Assembly (NCBI GenBank): GCA_034434635.1
Contig: DAOTYX010000024.1
Location: forward strand, 1-28,306
Origin: DAOTYX01 sp034434635
Lineage (GTDB): Bacteria; Chloroflexota; Anaerolineae; B4-G1; DUEL01
Direction: 5' to 3'
Length of the DNA: 28,306 bases
The position numbers and the translations under genes are program-made. The notes beneath the pieces are model-generated. The model saw nothing but the letters and a program-made list of their open reading frames with translations, was not told the origin of the DNA and did no database searches. Shown here in pieces: positions 14,310-22,089 of the stretch; the stretch's first letter is position 1, and each line of letters begins with the position of its first letter.

Positions 14310-14465
14310 CTAGACGCCGGAGAGTGCGTCGGCGATGCTGGAGAAGACGTTGCCGATGATGGGGCCCAACAGGCGGATGGCAACAAGCACCACAATGGCG
14401 ATCAGCACGATGATCAACGCATACTCGACCAGGCCCTGGCCCTCTTCCCGTGGCAGATACAACAT
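14310..14465 (-). CDS. Flp/Fap-type pilin subunit, first copy
   Basis: A 51-residue Flp prepilin, nearly the same as its downstream neighbour. The leader is MLYLPREEG and the mature start QGLVEYALI, with Glu at +5 after the predicted cleavage. A helix rich in Ile and Val follows, then RLLGPIIGNVFSSIAD. It begins with ATG at 14465, preceded by AAAGGGGGTG as ribosome site. It is the promoter-proximal copy and is probably the major pilin; its partner may be a minor or alternative subunit. The differences are mostly conservative changes in the helix and a different extreme C terminus, which suggests a gene duplication kept in both copies. Confidence 0.83.
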   Translation of the reverse strand: MLYLPREEGQGLVEYALIIVLIAIVVLVAIRLLGPIIGNVFSSIADALSGV

Positions 14466-14537
14466 CTCGTTCACCCCCTTTCTGAAGATTTGGATGCTGA
14501 CGCTGGCGTCACTTGTTTCTCCCAGTCGTCTGCGCCT

Positions 14538-14566
14538 ATAATAGCACGAAAAGGGGAAGGTTACAA
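14538..14566 (-). promoter_or_regulatory. Promoter of the pilin genes
   Basis: On the minus strand TTGTAA (14566-14561), a 17-base spacer and TATTAT (14543-14538) predict a start near 14531. This gives a leader of about 65 bases before the first pilin. It lies just after the kinase gene, so pilin expression can be separate from the two-component operon. Confidence 0.65.
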
Positions 14567-14596
14567 TAGGAAGTCAGTACTAAAACGACCACTTGT

Positions 14597-15649
14597 TCAC
14601 GGCAGAGGGATCTCTAGCGCCACGCGCGTGCCCCGGCCCAGATTGCTCTCGATCTGGAAGTGCCCCTCCAGCATCTCCACCCGTTCGCGCAGCACCGCCA
14701 GGCCGCTCTGCTCAGCCGCCGGGCCGCTCAGCACTTCGGCGATGTCGAAGCCACTGCCGTTGTCCTCCACCGCCGCCAACACCCGATCGTCTCCCAGATC
14801 CACCGTCACCTGCACGTTTGTGGCATGGGACAGCTCGCGAGCGACGTTGAGCAGTTCCTGCACCGCCCGGAAGATGGTGACCTCCTTATAACTGGCGAAC
14901 CGCCGCTCGCGCCCGGTGACCGTCAAATTGACGCTGATGCCGCTGTTCTCCTTGAAATCCTCCACATACCGCCGCAGGGTGGGGATCAACCCCAGATCGT
15001 CCAGCATCATCGGGCGCAGGTTGGTGATGAACCCCTTCACCCGTTGAAAGGTGCTGCCTACTGCCGCCTTCAGGTTAGCCAGTTCAACCCTCGCCCGCTC
15101 ACTGTCCACGTCGAAGAGCCGCTCGCAGATCTCCGCCTGAAGCACCAGGTTGGTCAGCGCCTGCGCCGGACCGTCGTGCATCTGTCGGGCCAGACGTTGT
15201 CGTTCCTGCTCCTGCGCTTCAATGACGCGCACAACCGGCGGTGTGCTCTCTCCCTCCTCGTCCTCCATCGCCCCTTGAAGCGTGATCTCGTCAAGACGAC
15301 CCAGGTCCAGTAGCCGCCGCAGCAGCCGGGCATACCGGTCGAGATGTTTCTGGTCGGACTGCAACTTCTCCAACTGCCCGCGCATCGTGAAGAGACGCTG
15401 TTGCGCCTCCTGCACAGCGGTGTAGGCCTCGTGGATGTCCTCGCGTGGGACGCTGTCGAAGATGGCTTCAACCTGACGCAGCCGGTTGGCGTGCTGCGCG
15501 TGCCGCTGTGCCAGACGGTCCACCTCCGCGGTGGTCTGCTGGATCAGCATGTCAATTTCCTTCAGTTCAGCCTGAACCTGCTCGTACTCCTTGCGGCCTT
15601 CCTCCAGGAACTGCTGAAAAGGGGATACCGCTGACTGTGCAGTAACCAT
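14597..15649 (-). CDS. DegS-like soluble sensor histidine kinase
   Basis: A 350-residue histidine kinase with no membrane segment. Residues about 10-115 are strongly coiled-coil (Glu, Gln and Leu rich), as in the Bacillus DegS sensor region. The HisKA_3 dimerisation domain holds the phospho-accepting H158 in ARQMHDGPAQALTNL. The GHKL ATPase has an N-box (ELLNVARELSHA) and DNGSGFDI, then GLAVLRERVEMLEG and GRGTRV. It should autophosphorylate and pass phosphate to the response regulator encoded 22 bases upstream in the same operon. The signal is unknown and must be cytoplasmic. ATG at 15649 follows GGAGGCGAGAGAGC. The N-box lacks the more common second Asn (NV rather than NN), which is worth noting but occurs in the family. 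The pilins lie just downstream and are plausible targets. Confidence 0.88.
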   Translation of the reverse strand: MVTAQSAVSPFQQFLEEGRKEYEQVQAELKEIDMLIQQTTAEVDRLAQRHAQHANRLRQVEAIFDSVPREDIHEAYTAVQEAQQRLFTMRGQLEKLQSDQKHLDRYARLLRRLLDLGRLDEITLQGAMEDEEGESTPPVVRVIEAQEQERQRLARQMHDGPAQALTNLVLQAEICERLFDVDSERARVELANLKAAVGSTFQRVKGFITNLRPMMLDDLGLIPTLRRYVEDFKENSGISVNLTVTGRERRFASYKEVTIFRAVQELLNVARELSHATNVQVTVDLGDDRVLAAVEDNGSGFDIAEVLSGPAAEQSGLAVLRERVEMLEGHFQIESNLGRGTRVALEIPLP

Positions 15650-15671
15650 GCTCTCTCGCCTCCATCACACC

Positions 15672-16352
15672 TCAGGAACGCAGCGGCACCCAGCCACGGC
15701 GTAACGCGTAAACGGCCGCCTGCGTCCGATCTGCCACGCCCAACTTGCCCAGAATGGTGGTGATGTGGTTCTTCACCGTCTGGTGGCTGATGCCCAACTG
15801 ATACGCGATTTCCTTATTGCTTAACCCACTCACGATCAGCCGCAGGATCTCCATCTCCCGCTGGGAGAGCGGCGAGAGAAAGCGATCCCCATCCAACGCC
15901 AGTTCCCCGCCGAACTGCTGGTACTTCTCCAGCAGCCACTTCCAGACCTGCCGCTCCTCAAGCACCTTGCCCCCAATGACGTAGCGGCCACGGCTGACCT
16001 CGCGGATGGTCTGCAGCAACTGCTGGGGAGCGACGTCTTTGGCGTGATAAGCCGAAGCGCCCGCCCGGATGGCGTGATAGATCTGCTCCTCGTCGTCGTA
16101 GGCGGTGAGCAAGACCACATTGATCTTGGGAAAGAGCCCCTTGATGCGTTGAGTAGCCTCCAGGCCGTTCAGGCGCGGCAGGTTGATGTCCATCAACACC
16201 ACATCGGGCTGCAGCGCACGGGTCTGCTCGACAGCGTCTTCGCCATCGAGCGCTTCACCCAGCACGGTCACCCCCTCCTCAGCCGCGAGGACCCGCTGCA
16301 ACCCCTCGCGGAAGAAGGGGTGATCGTCAACGATGATCACGCGAATGCTCAT
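15672..16352 (-). CDS. DegU/NarL-type response regulator
   Basis: A 226-residue two-domain regulator. The receiver has the acidic pair D9-D10, phospho-acceptor D55 in LMDINLP, LLTAYDD and the lysine-bearing HAKD loop. The C-terminal LuxR-type helix-turn-helix spans about 160-210, with LSQREMEILRLIVSG and then GLSNKEIAYQLGISHQTVK. It should bind DNA as a dimer once phosphorylated by the DegS-like kinase encoded next. The linker of about 40 residues is longer than usual and contains EERQVWKWLLEKYQQFGG, which may help dimer formation. ATG at 16352 follows GGAGGGAGCC. It is first in a two-gene operon read from a promoter near 16465. Confidence 0.9.
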   Translation of the reverse strand: MSIRVIIVDDHPFFREGLQRVLAAEEGVTVLGEALDGEDAVEQTRALQPDVVLMDINLPRLNGLEATQRIKGLFPKINVVLLTAYDDEEQIYHAIRAGASAYHAKDVAPQQLLQTIREVSRGRYVIGGKVLEERQVWKWLLEKYQQFGGELALDGDRFLSPLSQREMEILRLIVSGLSNKEIAYQLGISHQTVKNHITTILGKLGVADRTQAAVYALRRGWVPLRS

Positions 16353-16461
16353 CGTGGCTCCCTCCCGTCATTCCTTTTGGGAACGGTTATCGGCCGCAGC
16401 ACGGAGGGTGTCAGCGACTCGGCCCGCCCGCCTTCGGTACCCACCATCCTGTGCTGTCAAC

Positions 16462-16491
16462 AGTATACCACAAGCCACGAGGTCAGCGCAA
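16462..16491 (-). promoter_or_regulatory. Promoter of the response regulator-kinase operon
   Basis: On the minus strand an extended -10, TGGTATACT (core 16467-16462), is preceded by TTGCGC (16491-16486) with an 18-base spacer. The leader to the ATG at 16352 is about 100 bases. It lies in the 150-base gap between the end of the membrane-protein operon and the regulator. Confidence 0.6.
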
Positions 16492-16502
16492 GTGCAGGTC
16501 AC

Positions 16503-18047
16503 CTATGGGCGGCGCAGCCTGTAAACCACCATCGGCTCGTCGCCAGCGCCGCCCCCCCCGACCGCGCGGGCGCGGAAAACCTCCTCCATGCCCGGGTCGG
16601 CAGTGAGCACAGGGTACCAGGAAGGAAAGGTGACCAGGTAGTCGGCCTCGTTCTGGCGCATCCAGGCCAGCAACGCTGCCTCATCCCGGATGAAGGGGAT
16701 GATCTCGGGATTGACCAGCCCGGCCAGGTCGAGCAGGGGCCGCCGGGTGAAGTAGCCGATGGCCCCGATGTCGTGCGTGGCGATCCGTGCGTCCACCGGG
16801 GTGTGTGCGTTCAGCCACTGCGCCACGGTGACCATCTCTTCCTCGATAAAGGCGACATCCCTGGCATAGGCCTGCGCCCCCAGAAACAGGAAAATCGGCA
16901 GAAGCACCACCGTCGCGGCCAGCAGAGCGCGGCTGAGCAGGCGGGGGAGCATATGCCAATGCGCGGAGCGCAGCAGGTCGAGCGTGCCACCCACGCCGTA
17001 GGTCAGCACCACCGGCAGGATAGGAATGAGGTAGCGGCCATGCTGGTAGGTGACCGGCAACCGCAACGCGTAGATCGCCACGGTGGTCGCCGCCCAGGCC
17101 AGCGGGGCCAGGCTGCGCAGCGACCACGCAGCGCTGTCCGCCGCCGGCTGCCGCCAGCCGAGGAGGCTTCTGAGCGGCTCCCAGCCACGCCGCAGCCCCC
17201 ACAGCAGGCCGGGCACCAGCAAGGCCTGCGCACCGATCAGCGGCACGGTCGCCACGGACCACAACCGCAACGGGAGCGGGACCAGCCGCAGGACGGCGTA
17301 TTCGGCCTGTTTGGCGTAGAAGGTGTTGGGCCAGGGGGTGCCACTCAGGCGCAGGTTCAGCGCCACATAGGGGGCCAGCGTCAGTGCCGTGCCCAGGGCC
17401 AGCGCTGCTACCCCCGCCCATCCCTGCCGCCAACGGCGCTGTGCCACCGCGTCTCCAAGAAGGGCGAGCGCCGCCCAGGCCGCTGCAGTGATCCCCTCCG
17501 GGCGGGTGAGCAGCAGCGCGCCGCACAGCAGTCCGGTGAGGAACATCCGCCTCGGCGGCCCGGCGACGACCCGCGTCCATACCGCCAGCGCCAGCAGGGC
17601 AAACAGCAGCGTCTCCATCCCTGAGGCAGCAGCCCAGACCAGGTGCCATTCCAGCGCCCCGGTCAACCCTGCCAGCAGCGGCGCCCAGCGCTGGTCGGGG
17701 AAGAGCCGCCCGGTCAGCCGGGCGACAAGCAGCGCCGTCCCCACCAGGGAAAGGCCGCCCAGCGCGTAAGTCCAGACGCGGAAGGGCAGGTGGAACGCAT
17801 ACCCCAGGGCCAGGAGCAGGGTCCACAGCGGAGCGGTGGAGCCAGCGCTGGGTTGACCCGGCACGAAGGCCCATTCCCCTCTTTCCGCCAGGTTACGGGC
17901 GTAAGTCTGGTGGATCCAGGCATCGTCCAACGGGAAACCGATGTGTCCGGCGTCACGGGCCAACCCCAAATAGAGGACCAGCCCCAAAGCCGCGCCCCCC
18001 ACCACGGCTGGCCACAGCCATCGTCCCGGCTCGCTCCTCGCGCTCAT
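16503..18047 (-). CDS. Polytopic GT-C-like membrane glycosyltransferase candidate
   Basis: A 514-residue integral membrane protein with about ten hydrophobic segments. After the first segment an extracytoplasmic loop carries FPLDDAWIHQTYARNL, with D41-D42 as the likely catalytic acidic pair of a GT-C fold. The second loop includes SGMETLLFALLAL. A soluble C-terminal domain of about 100 residues follows (VDARIATHDIGAIGYFTRRP and onward), common in such proteins. They usually move a sugar from a polyprenyl phosphate donor on the outer face. Sugar and acceptor are unknown. ATG at 18047 overlaps the ligase stop as ATGA and has GGAGGG a few bases upstream. It is the last gene of the operon. Confidence 0.75.
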   Translation of the reverse strand: MSARSEPGRWLWPAVVGGAALGLVLYLGLARDAGHIGFPLDDAWIHQTYARNLAERGEWAFVPGQPSAGSTAPLWTLLLALGYAFHLPFRVWTYALGGLSLVGTALLVARLTGRLFPDQRWAPLLAGLTGALEWHLVWAAASGMETLLFALLALAVWTRVVAGPPRRMFLTGLLCGALLLTRPEGITAAAWAALALLGDAVAQRRWRQGWAGVAALALGTALTLAPYVALNLRLSGTPWPNTFYAKQAEYAVLRLVPLPLRLWSVATVPLIGAQALLVPGLLWGLRRGWEPLRSLLGWRQPAADSAAWSLRSLAPLAWAATTVAIYALRLPVTYQHGRYLIPILPVVLTYGVGGTLDLLRSAHWHMLPRLLSRALLAATVVLLPIFLFLGAQAYARDVAFIEEEMVTVAQWLNAHTPVDARIATHDIGAIGYFTRRPLLDLAGLVNPEIIPFIRDEAALLAWMRQNEADYLVTFPSWYPVLTADPGMEEVFRARAVGGGGAGDEPMVVYRLRRP

Positions 18048-20560
18048 CTTCCCTCCGGACAGGGCGGACGCCCCATGCTTTCCCATACCCGGGCAAGGCC
18101 AGGCTCCTCGGCGGCGACGACCCGGTAGACGTTTTCCGCCTCGCGGCAACGGCCGTGCGCCGCCAGCAGTCGGGCCAGAGCCATCGCGGGCGCGGCGAAC
18201 GTCTCATAGGGACGCGGCGTGGTGAGACAGGGCAACGGCTCACTGGCCAGCGGGAAACGGTAGACGATGAGCGAGGCGAACTCGCTGGTATGCTGGCGCA
18301 GGGCTGTGACCGCCGCCTCCCGATAGTAGCGCATAGCCCGCCCGTCATCTCCCTGAACTTCGGCCAGCCGTCCCAGCCACCAGGCAGACTGAGGGGAAGA
18401 AACCAGCGCCGCACTGTCACGCAGATCGGCGGCGGCCTGCGTGAGATCCCCTCGCCACAGGTGAATCTGTCCACGCAGCAGCAGCGCATCAGCAGCAGCC
18501 GGCGAACGGGCCAGCAGGCGGTCCAGCCGTTCGAGCGCAGCCTGTTCCTGGCCCATCAGCGCCAGGAGGCGCGCCTCCTCCACCCTCCCGCCGATAGCGG
18601 AAGGGTGTTGGCGCTGAAACTGGCGCACGTCGGCCAACGCGCCGCTCAGGTCGCCCAGATGGGCGCGCAGGGCGGCGCGGGCGAGCCGTTCATCGGGGGC
18701 GGAAAGAGCCTCTTCCGCCTGCCGGGCAACCTGCGGCAGAGCAGCAGCCCGCCAGGGGGTCTCCTGCCAGAAGGTGGCGGTGAACAGGTCGGGCGCCAGC
18801 ATCAGACAGTCGGCATAGGCTGAGCGCGCCCCCTCTATCTGGCCCGCGGCCTCCAGCAGACGGCCCAGATGGCAGGCATAGAGCGGTTCAGCGGGGCGCA
18901 GGGCGCGGGCGTGGCGCATCTCCGCAATCGCGGCATCCTCCTGGCCGGCCAGGCCGTACAGCACAGCCGCGTTGGCGTGGTCCAGCGCCCAGTCGTCGAA
19001 GGCTCGCAATGAGTCCTGGTAAGCGGCAAGCGCTGGCGCCAGGCAAGCGGGGTCCCGGCAGGCCAGGTAGCCGTAGGCAAGGGCACGCTCCTGGCGGTAG
19101 AACCAGACACCAGGGTCAAGACGCACAGCGGTCTCCAGCGACCGGACGGCCCCCTGCCAATCTCCCGCCCGCGCCGCGACCTGGGCGTCGTACAGCAGCG
19201 CATAGCCACGATCGGTCCAGACGGTGGCGGCGCTGAGAAGCAGCAAGAGCCCGGTAGCGACGATGCGCCGGACGGGGAGGCCCGGGCGAGAGGAGGCGGG
19301 ACAGGCGGAGGCCACCGCTGCGGCCAACAGCAGGGCGTGGAGGATCAGCGCCGGGCTGTTGAAGAAGGAATCCACAGCCCCATGCACAGCAAAGCCCACC
19401 AGGCCGATGAAGCCGGCGGTGGCGAGGCTGAAGCGGCCCGGAGTGTGGCCGTGGCGCAGGAACAGGACGATCAGCGCGACAGCCGCCCACAGGGCCGCCA
19501 GGATGCCCAATGCCCCCGTCTCAGCCAGCAGGTGCAGGTAAAGGCTGTGGGCGTGGTTGAAGGTGCGGGTCAGCGCCAGGGGGGAGACGTAACGCGGCAG
19601 TTGGGTGGCGAAGGTCAGGGGACCAACACCCCACAGGGGGCGGTCACGCGCCATCAGCAGGGCCGCGCGCCACAGGGCGATCCGATCCTGGGTGGGGGCT
19701 TCCGACAGGCTGAAGCCTCGTCGTGCCAGAACGGCTGCGCCGGCCGCGCCCAGCAGCAAGGCCCCTATCACCACAAGAAACCCCAGCCGCTGGCCAGCGC
19801 GCCGCCGCCGAAAGAGCCAGTACCCCAGGGCAATGAGCCCCTCAGCGGCCAGCCCCAACAGTCCGCCGCGCGAAGCGGTGAGCAGCAGGAGCATAAGAAC
19901 GAGAAGGAGCCCCAGAGCGGAGAGAAATCGGGCCGGCCGCGTCTGCGCTCCCAACCAACGGTACGCAGCCAATGGGAGCAAGAGCACCAGGTAGGCGGCC
20001 AGGAAGTTGGTGTTCTCGAACACAGAGGGCGGACGCAATGGAGTGACCGTCGAGCGCCACACTCCCTCTCTGGCGACGCCCGGGAGGCTGCTGTACCACT
20101 GGCCTAACTGGGTGAAACCGAACACGCAGACCACGGCCATCATCACCAGGACCGCGCCGAGCAGCCGAGGGCCGGCTGTGGGATGACGCAGGAGATCGAG
20201 CAAGAGGTAGAAAGCCAGAGCGTAGGCTACCGCGGTGAGCCAGCCCTGGAGGCTGAGACGGGGGTCGGTGGAGAGCAGGGTGGAGAGGGCGACGGCGGCC
20301 AGCAAGGCCAGGACCGGCCGGTCGAGAGGAGTAGCCGGCAGGTCGCGGCGGGTGGCCCATTTCCACCCCAGCCAGCCAGCCAACGTCAGCCCGACGAGGG
20401 CATGGAAGAAGGCCCGCGCGGGCCAGCGGTAGATGCCAAAAGCGGGCAGTGCGCCGAAAAAGGTGTACAGGGTGACAACGAGGAACAGGCCCAGAAAGCC
20501 CGCCGCCGCCAGCCGCTGCCGGACGGCCCTTCCTCTCTCGTAGACGAGCAAGCGCGTCAT
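18044..20560 (-). CDS. O-antigen ligase family protein with C-terminal TPR domain
   Basis: An 838-residue fusion. The N-terminal part, to about 450, is a polytopic Wzy/WaaL-type domain with some ten to twelve hydrophobic segments. It contains FENTNFLAAY (181-190), TASRGG (228-233) and the large periplasmic loop with NHAHSLYLHLLAETG (335-349), whose histidines match the ligase active region. Residues about 455-838 form tandem tetratricopeptide-like helical repeats rich in Ala and Leu. The protein should polymerise or ligate lipid-linked glycan on the outer face, with the TPR part exposed for partner binding. ATG at 20560 overlaps the upstream stop as ATGA. Ligase versus polymerase cannot be decided from sequence. 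Confidence 0.85.
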   Translation of the reverse strand: MTRLLVYERGRAVRQRLAAAGFLGLFLVVTLYTFFGALPAFGIYRWPARAFFHALVGLTLAGWLGWKWATRRDLPATPLDRPVLALLAAVALSTLLSTDPRLSLQGWLTAVAYALAFYLLLDLLRHPTAGPRLLGAVLVMMAVVCVFGFTQLGQWYSSLPGVAREGVWRSTVTPLRPPSVFENTNFLAAYLVLLLPLAAYRWLGAQTRPARFLSALGLLLVLMLLLLTASRGGLLGLAAEGLIALGYWLFRRRRAGQRLGFLVVIGALLLGAAGAAVLARRGFSLSEAPTQDRIALWRAALLMARDRPLWGVGPLTFATQLPRYVSPLALTRTFNHAHSLYLHLLAETGALGILAALWAAVALIVLFLRHGHTPGRFSLATAGFIGLVGFAVHGAVDSFFNSPALILHALLLAAAVASACPASSRPGLPVRRIVATGLLLLLSAATVWTDRGYALLYDAQVAARAGDWQGAVRSLETAVRLDPGVWFYRQERALAYGYLACRDPACLAPALAAYQDSLRAFDDWALDHANAAVLYGLAGQEDAAIAEMRHARALRPAEPLYACHLGRLLEAAGQIEGARSAYADCLMLAPDLFTATFWQETPWRAAALPQVARQAEEALSAPDERLARAALRAHLGDLSGALADVRQFQRQHPSAIGGRVEEARLLALMGQEQAALERLDRLLARSPAAADALLLRGQIHLWRGDLTQAAADLRDSAALVSSPQSAWWLGRLAEVQGDDGRAMRYYREAAVTALRQHTSEFASLIVYRFPLASEPLPCLTTPRPYETFAAPAMALARLLAAHGRCREAENVYRVVAAEEPGLARVWESMGRPPCPEGR

Positions 20561-22089
20561 TCCTGCACCCGATAGACGATCGCCGCACCGATCCGGACAG
20601 CCGGCGTCAGCCGCATGTCCCTCTCCGCCCCCGCGTAGAAGCGGGCCAGCGGGATCGGGCGGTTCTCATCCAGTAGCAGATAGGTGACACGATACCGTCG
20701 GGCCACCGCCAGCACCGTCTCCACATCCCCGTTGGGGACGACCACACAGGGCCGCCGGGTGAAGTACCAGAAGGATGGCGGGTCCCCCACCATGATTGTC
20801 CCTTCTGCCTGGTGCTGCTCCAGCCACCGATCCACCGCCGCGTAGGTCTGGCCCGCCTGGCGCCACTGGGGAATCTTCCCGGCCACGGCGTACAGGCTGA
20901 GCAGAAGGGCGAAGGCGACAGCCGCGACGGTGAAGACAGCCCGGGCCTGCCTGTGGTTCCACCTTCGCCGGCGCGCCGCCCAACCGACCGCTACGTCGAG
21001 CCCCTCCGCCGCCGCAGGATGCAGAAAGGGCAACAGTGCAGCACCGGTATGGAAGAACCCGCCGCGTGGGCCGGGGAAGGTGAATGCCAGGGAGTGCGCC
21101 AGATAGACCAGCAGCAGGTAGAGCACGGCTACCGCGATCACCGGCTGACGGCGCAGGCGATACAGGCCTGCCAGCACCAGAGGGAACAGGAACACCATGC
21201 AGTTCTCGGCCATAAAGCGCGCCAGATTGACCCCCAAAGCCCACAGTTTAGAGCGCAGGATGCCCGCCCATCCCCAGCCCAGGTAGGTGCGCAGCGAGAG
21301 GTCGCAGCCGTAGCAGTACAGGTCATCATAGGTGCGCAGCCAGAGGGTGCGCGTGCCGGACGGCGAGAGGGGAGCGCCGATGAAGACCAGGTTGCGGACG
21401 AACCACGGTCCCATCACCAGCAGGTAGCCGAGGACGAGGAAGAAAAGAGAAGACACGGAAACGCGGGGGCGCGGAGGACGCATCAGCAACCCCAGAGCGA
21501 CCACCGGCAAGAGCAAGACGCCGTCGGCGCGGGTGAGGTGGGCCAGGCCGACCAGCAGGCCAGCCGCCAGAGGGGACAGGCGCGACGCAGGAGACGAAGG
21601 ACGGGTCGAGAGCCACAGCGCCAGGCTGCCGAACAGGGCGAAGGGGGCAAAAGTCTCCGGCAGGCTCCAATAGGGGAAGAAGAAACCGCTGAACAGGGTG
21701 AGAAGACCAGCCAGCCAGGCAGAGGAGCGCCGGGCGGTAAGCCCCCAGGCCACACTATAGGCAACAACAGGGAGCAGGGCAGAGAAAAAGGCAAACGGTA
21801 TCTGCAAGGCGAAGAAAGAGCCAGGGAAGAGCGCTGCGAACGGAGCGACCAGGAGCGCCGGAAGCGGCATCCAGTAGACAAAACCGATGTGGGGAATGCC
21901 CGCCGGGTTATCGAGGTAGTTCCAGATGAAGGGCTCATTCAGCCCCCCACCCTGCGCCAGGTTGATTCCCCCGGCAGTGTAGTAGGCGGCGTCCATATAG
22001 CCTGGCTGCGAGACGAGGCTGGCGACAGTCAGCCGCGCGAGCAGAGCGAGCACGAAGAGGGCAGCCTCGTCCCTTGTCCTTGCGCTCAC
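20557..22089 (-). CDS. Polytopic GT-C-like membrane glycosyltransferase candidate
   Basis: A 510-residue membrane protein with about ten hydrophobic segments. The first outer loop contains QPGYMDAAYYTAGGINLAQG, with D33 the likely catalytic aspartate. It continues with HIGFVYWMPLPALL. A C-terminal soluble tail of about 95 residues ends in AIVYRVQE. The family resembles dolichyl- or polyprenyl-phosphate-sugar transferases; the product is unknown. The start is GTG at 22089, overlapping the upstream stop as GTGA, with AGGAGG six bases ahead. Residues about 203-214, RPPRPRVSVSS, are encoded by a short-word repeat (21450-21480) and sit in a loop between two membrane segments. Confidence 0.72.
   Translation of the reverse strand: MSARTRDEAALFVLALLARLTVASLVSQPGYMDAAYYTAGGINLAQGGGLNEPFIWNYLDNPAGIPHIGFVYWMPLPALLVAPFAALFPGSFFALQIPFAFFSALLPVVAYSVAWGLTARRSSAWLAGLLTLFSGFFFPYWSLPETFAPFALFGSLALWLSTRPSSPASRLSPLAAGLLVGLAHLTRADGVLLLPVVALGLLMRPPRPRVSVSSLFFLVLGYLLVMGPWFVRNLVFIGAPLSPSGTRTLWLRTYDDLYCYGCDLSLRTYLGWGWAGILRSKLWALGVNLARFMAENCMVFLFPLVLAGLYRLRRQPVIAVAVLYLLLVYLAHSLAFTFPGPRGGFFHTGAALLPFLHPAAAEGLDVAVGWAARRRRWNHRQARAVFTVAAVAFALLLSLYAVAGKIPQWRQAGQTYAAVDRWLEQHQAEGTIMVGDPPSFWYFTRRPCVVVPNGDVETVLAVARRYRVTYLLLDENRPIPLARFYAGAERDMRLTPAVRIGAAIVYRVQE
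21450..21480. repeat. Short-word repeat inside a GT-C-like gene
   Basis: The plus strand reads as drifting copies of GACACGG, AACGCGG, GGGCGCGG and AGGACG. In the gene on the minus strand it codes for a Pro/Arg/Ser-rich loop (residues about 203-214) in frame. Confidence 0.45.

Noticed and set aside
14537..14542. TATAAT on the plus strand
   Set aside because: It overlaps the minus-strand pilin -10 box, and no plus-strand gene lies downstream.
16044..17624. A 526-codon open frame on the plus strand
   Set aside because: It runs opposite the response regulator and a membrane protein, has Gln/Arg/Pro-rich low-complexity translation, and matches no family; it is a GC-bias shadow.
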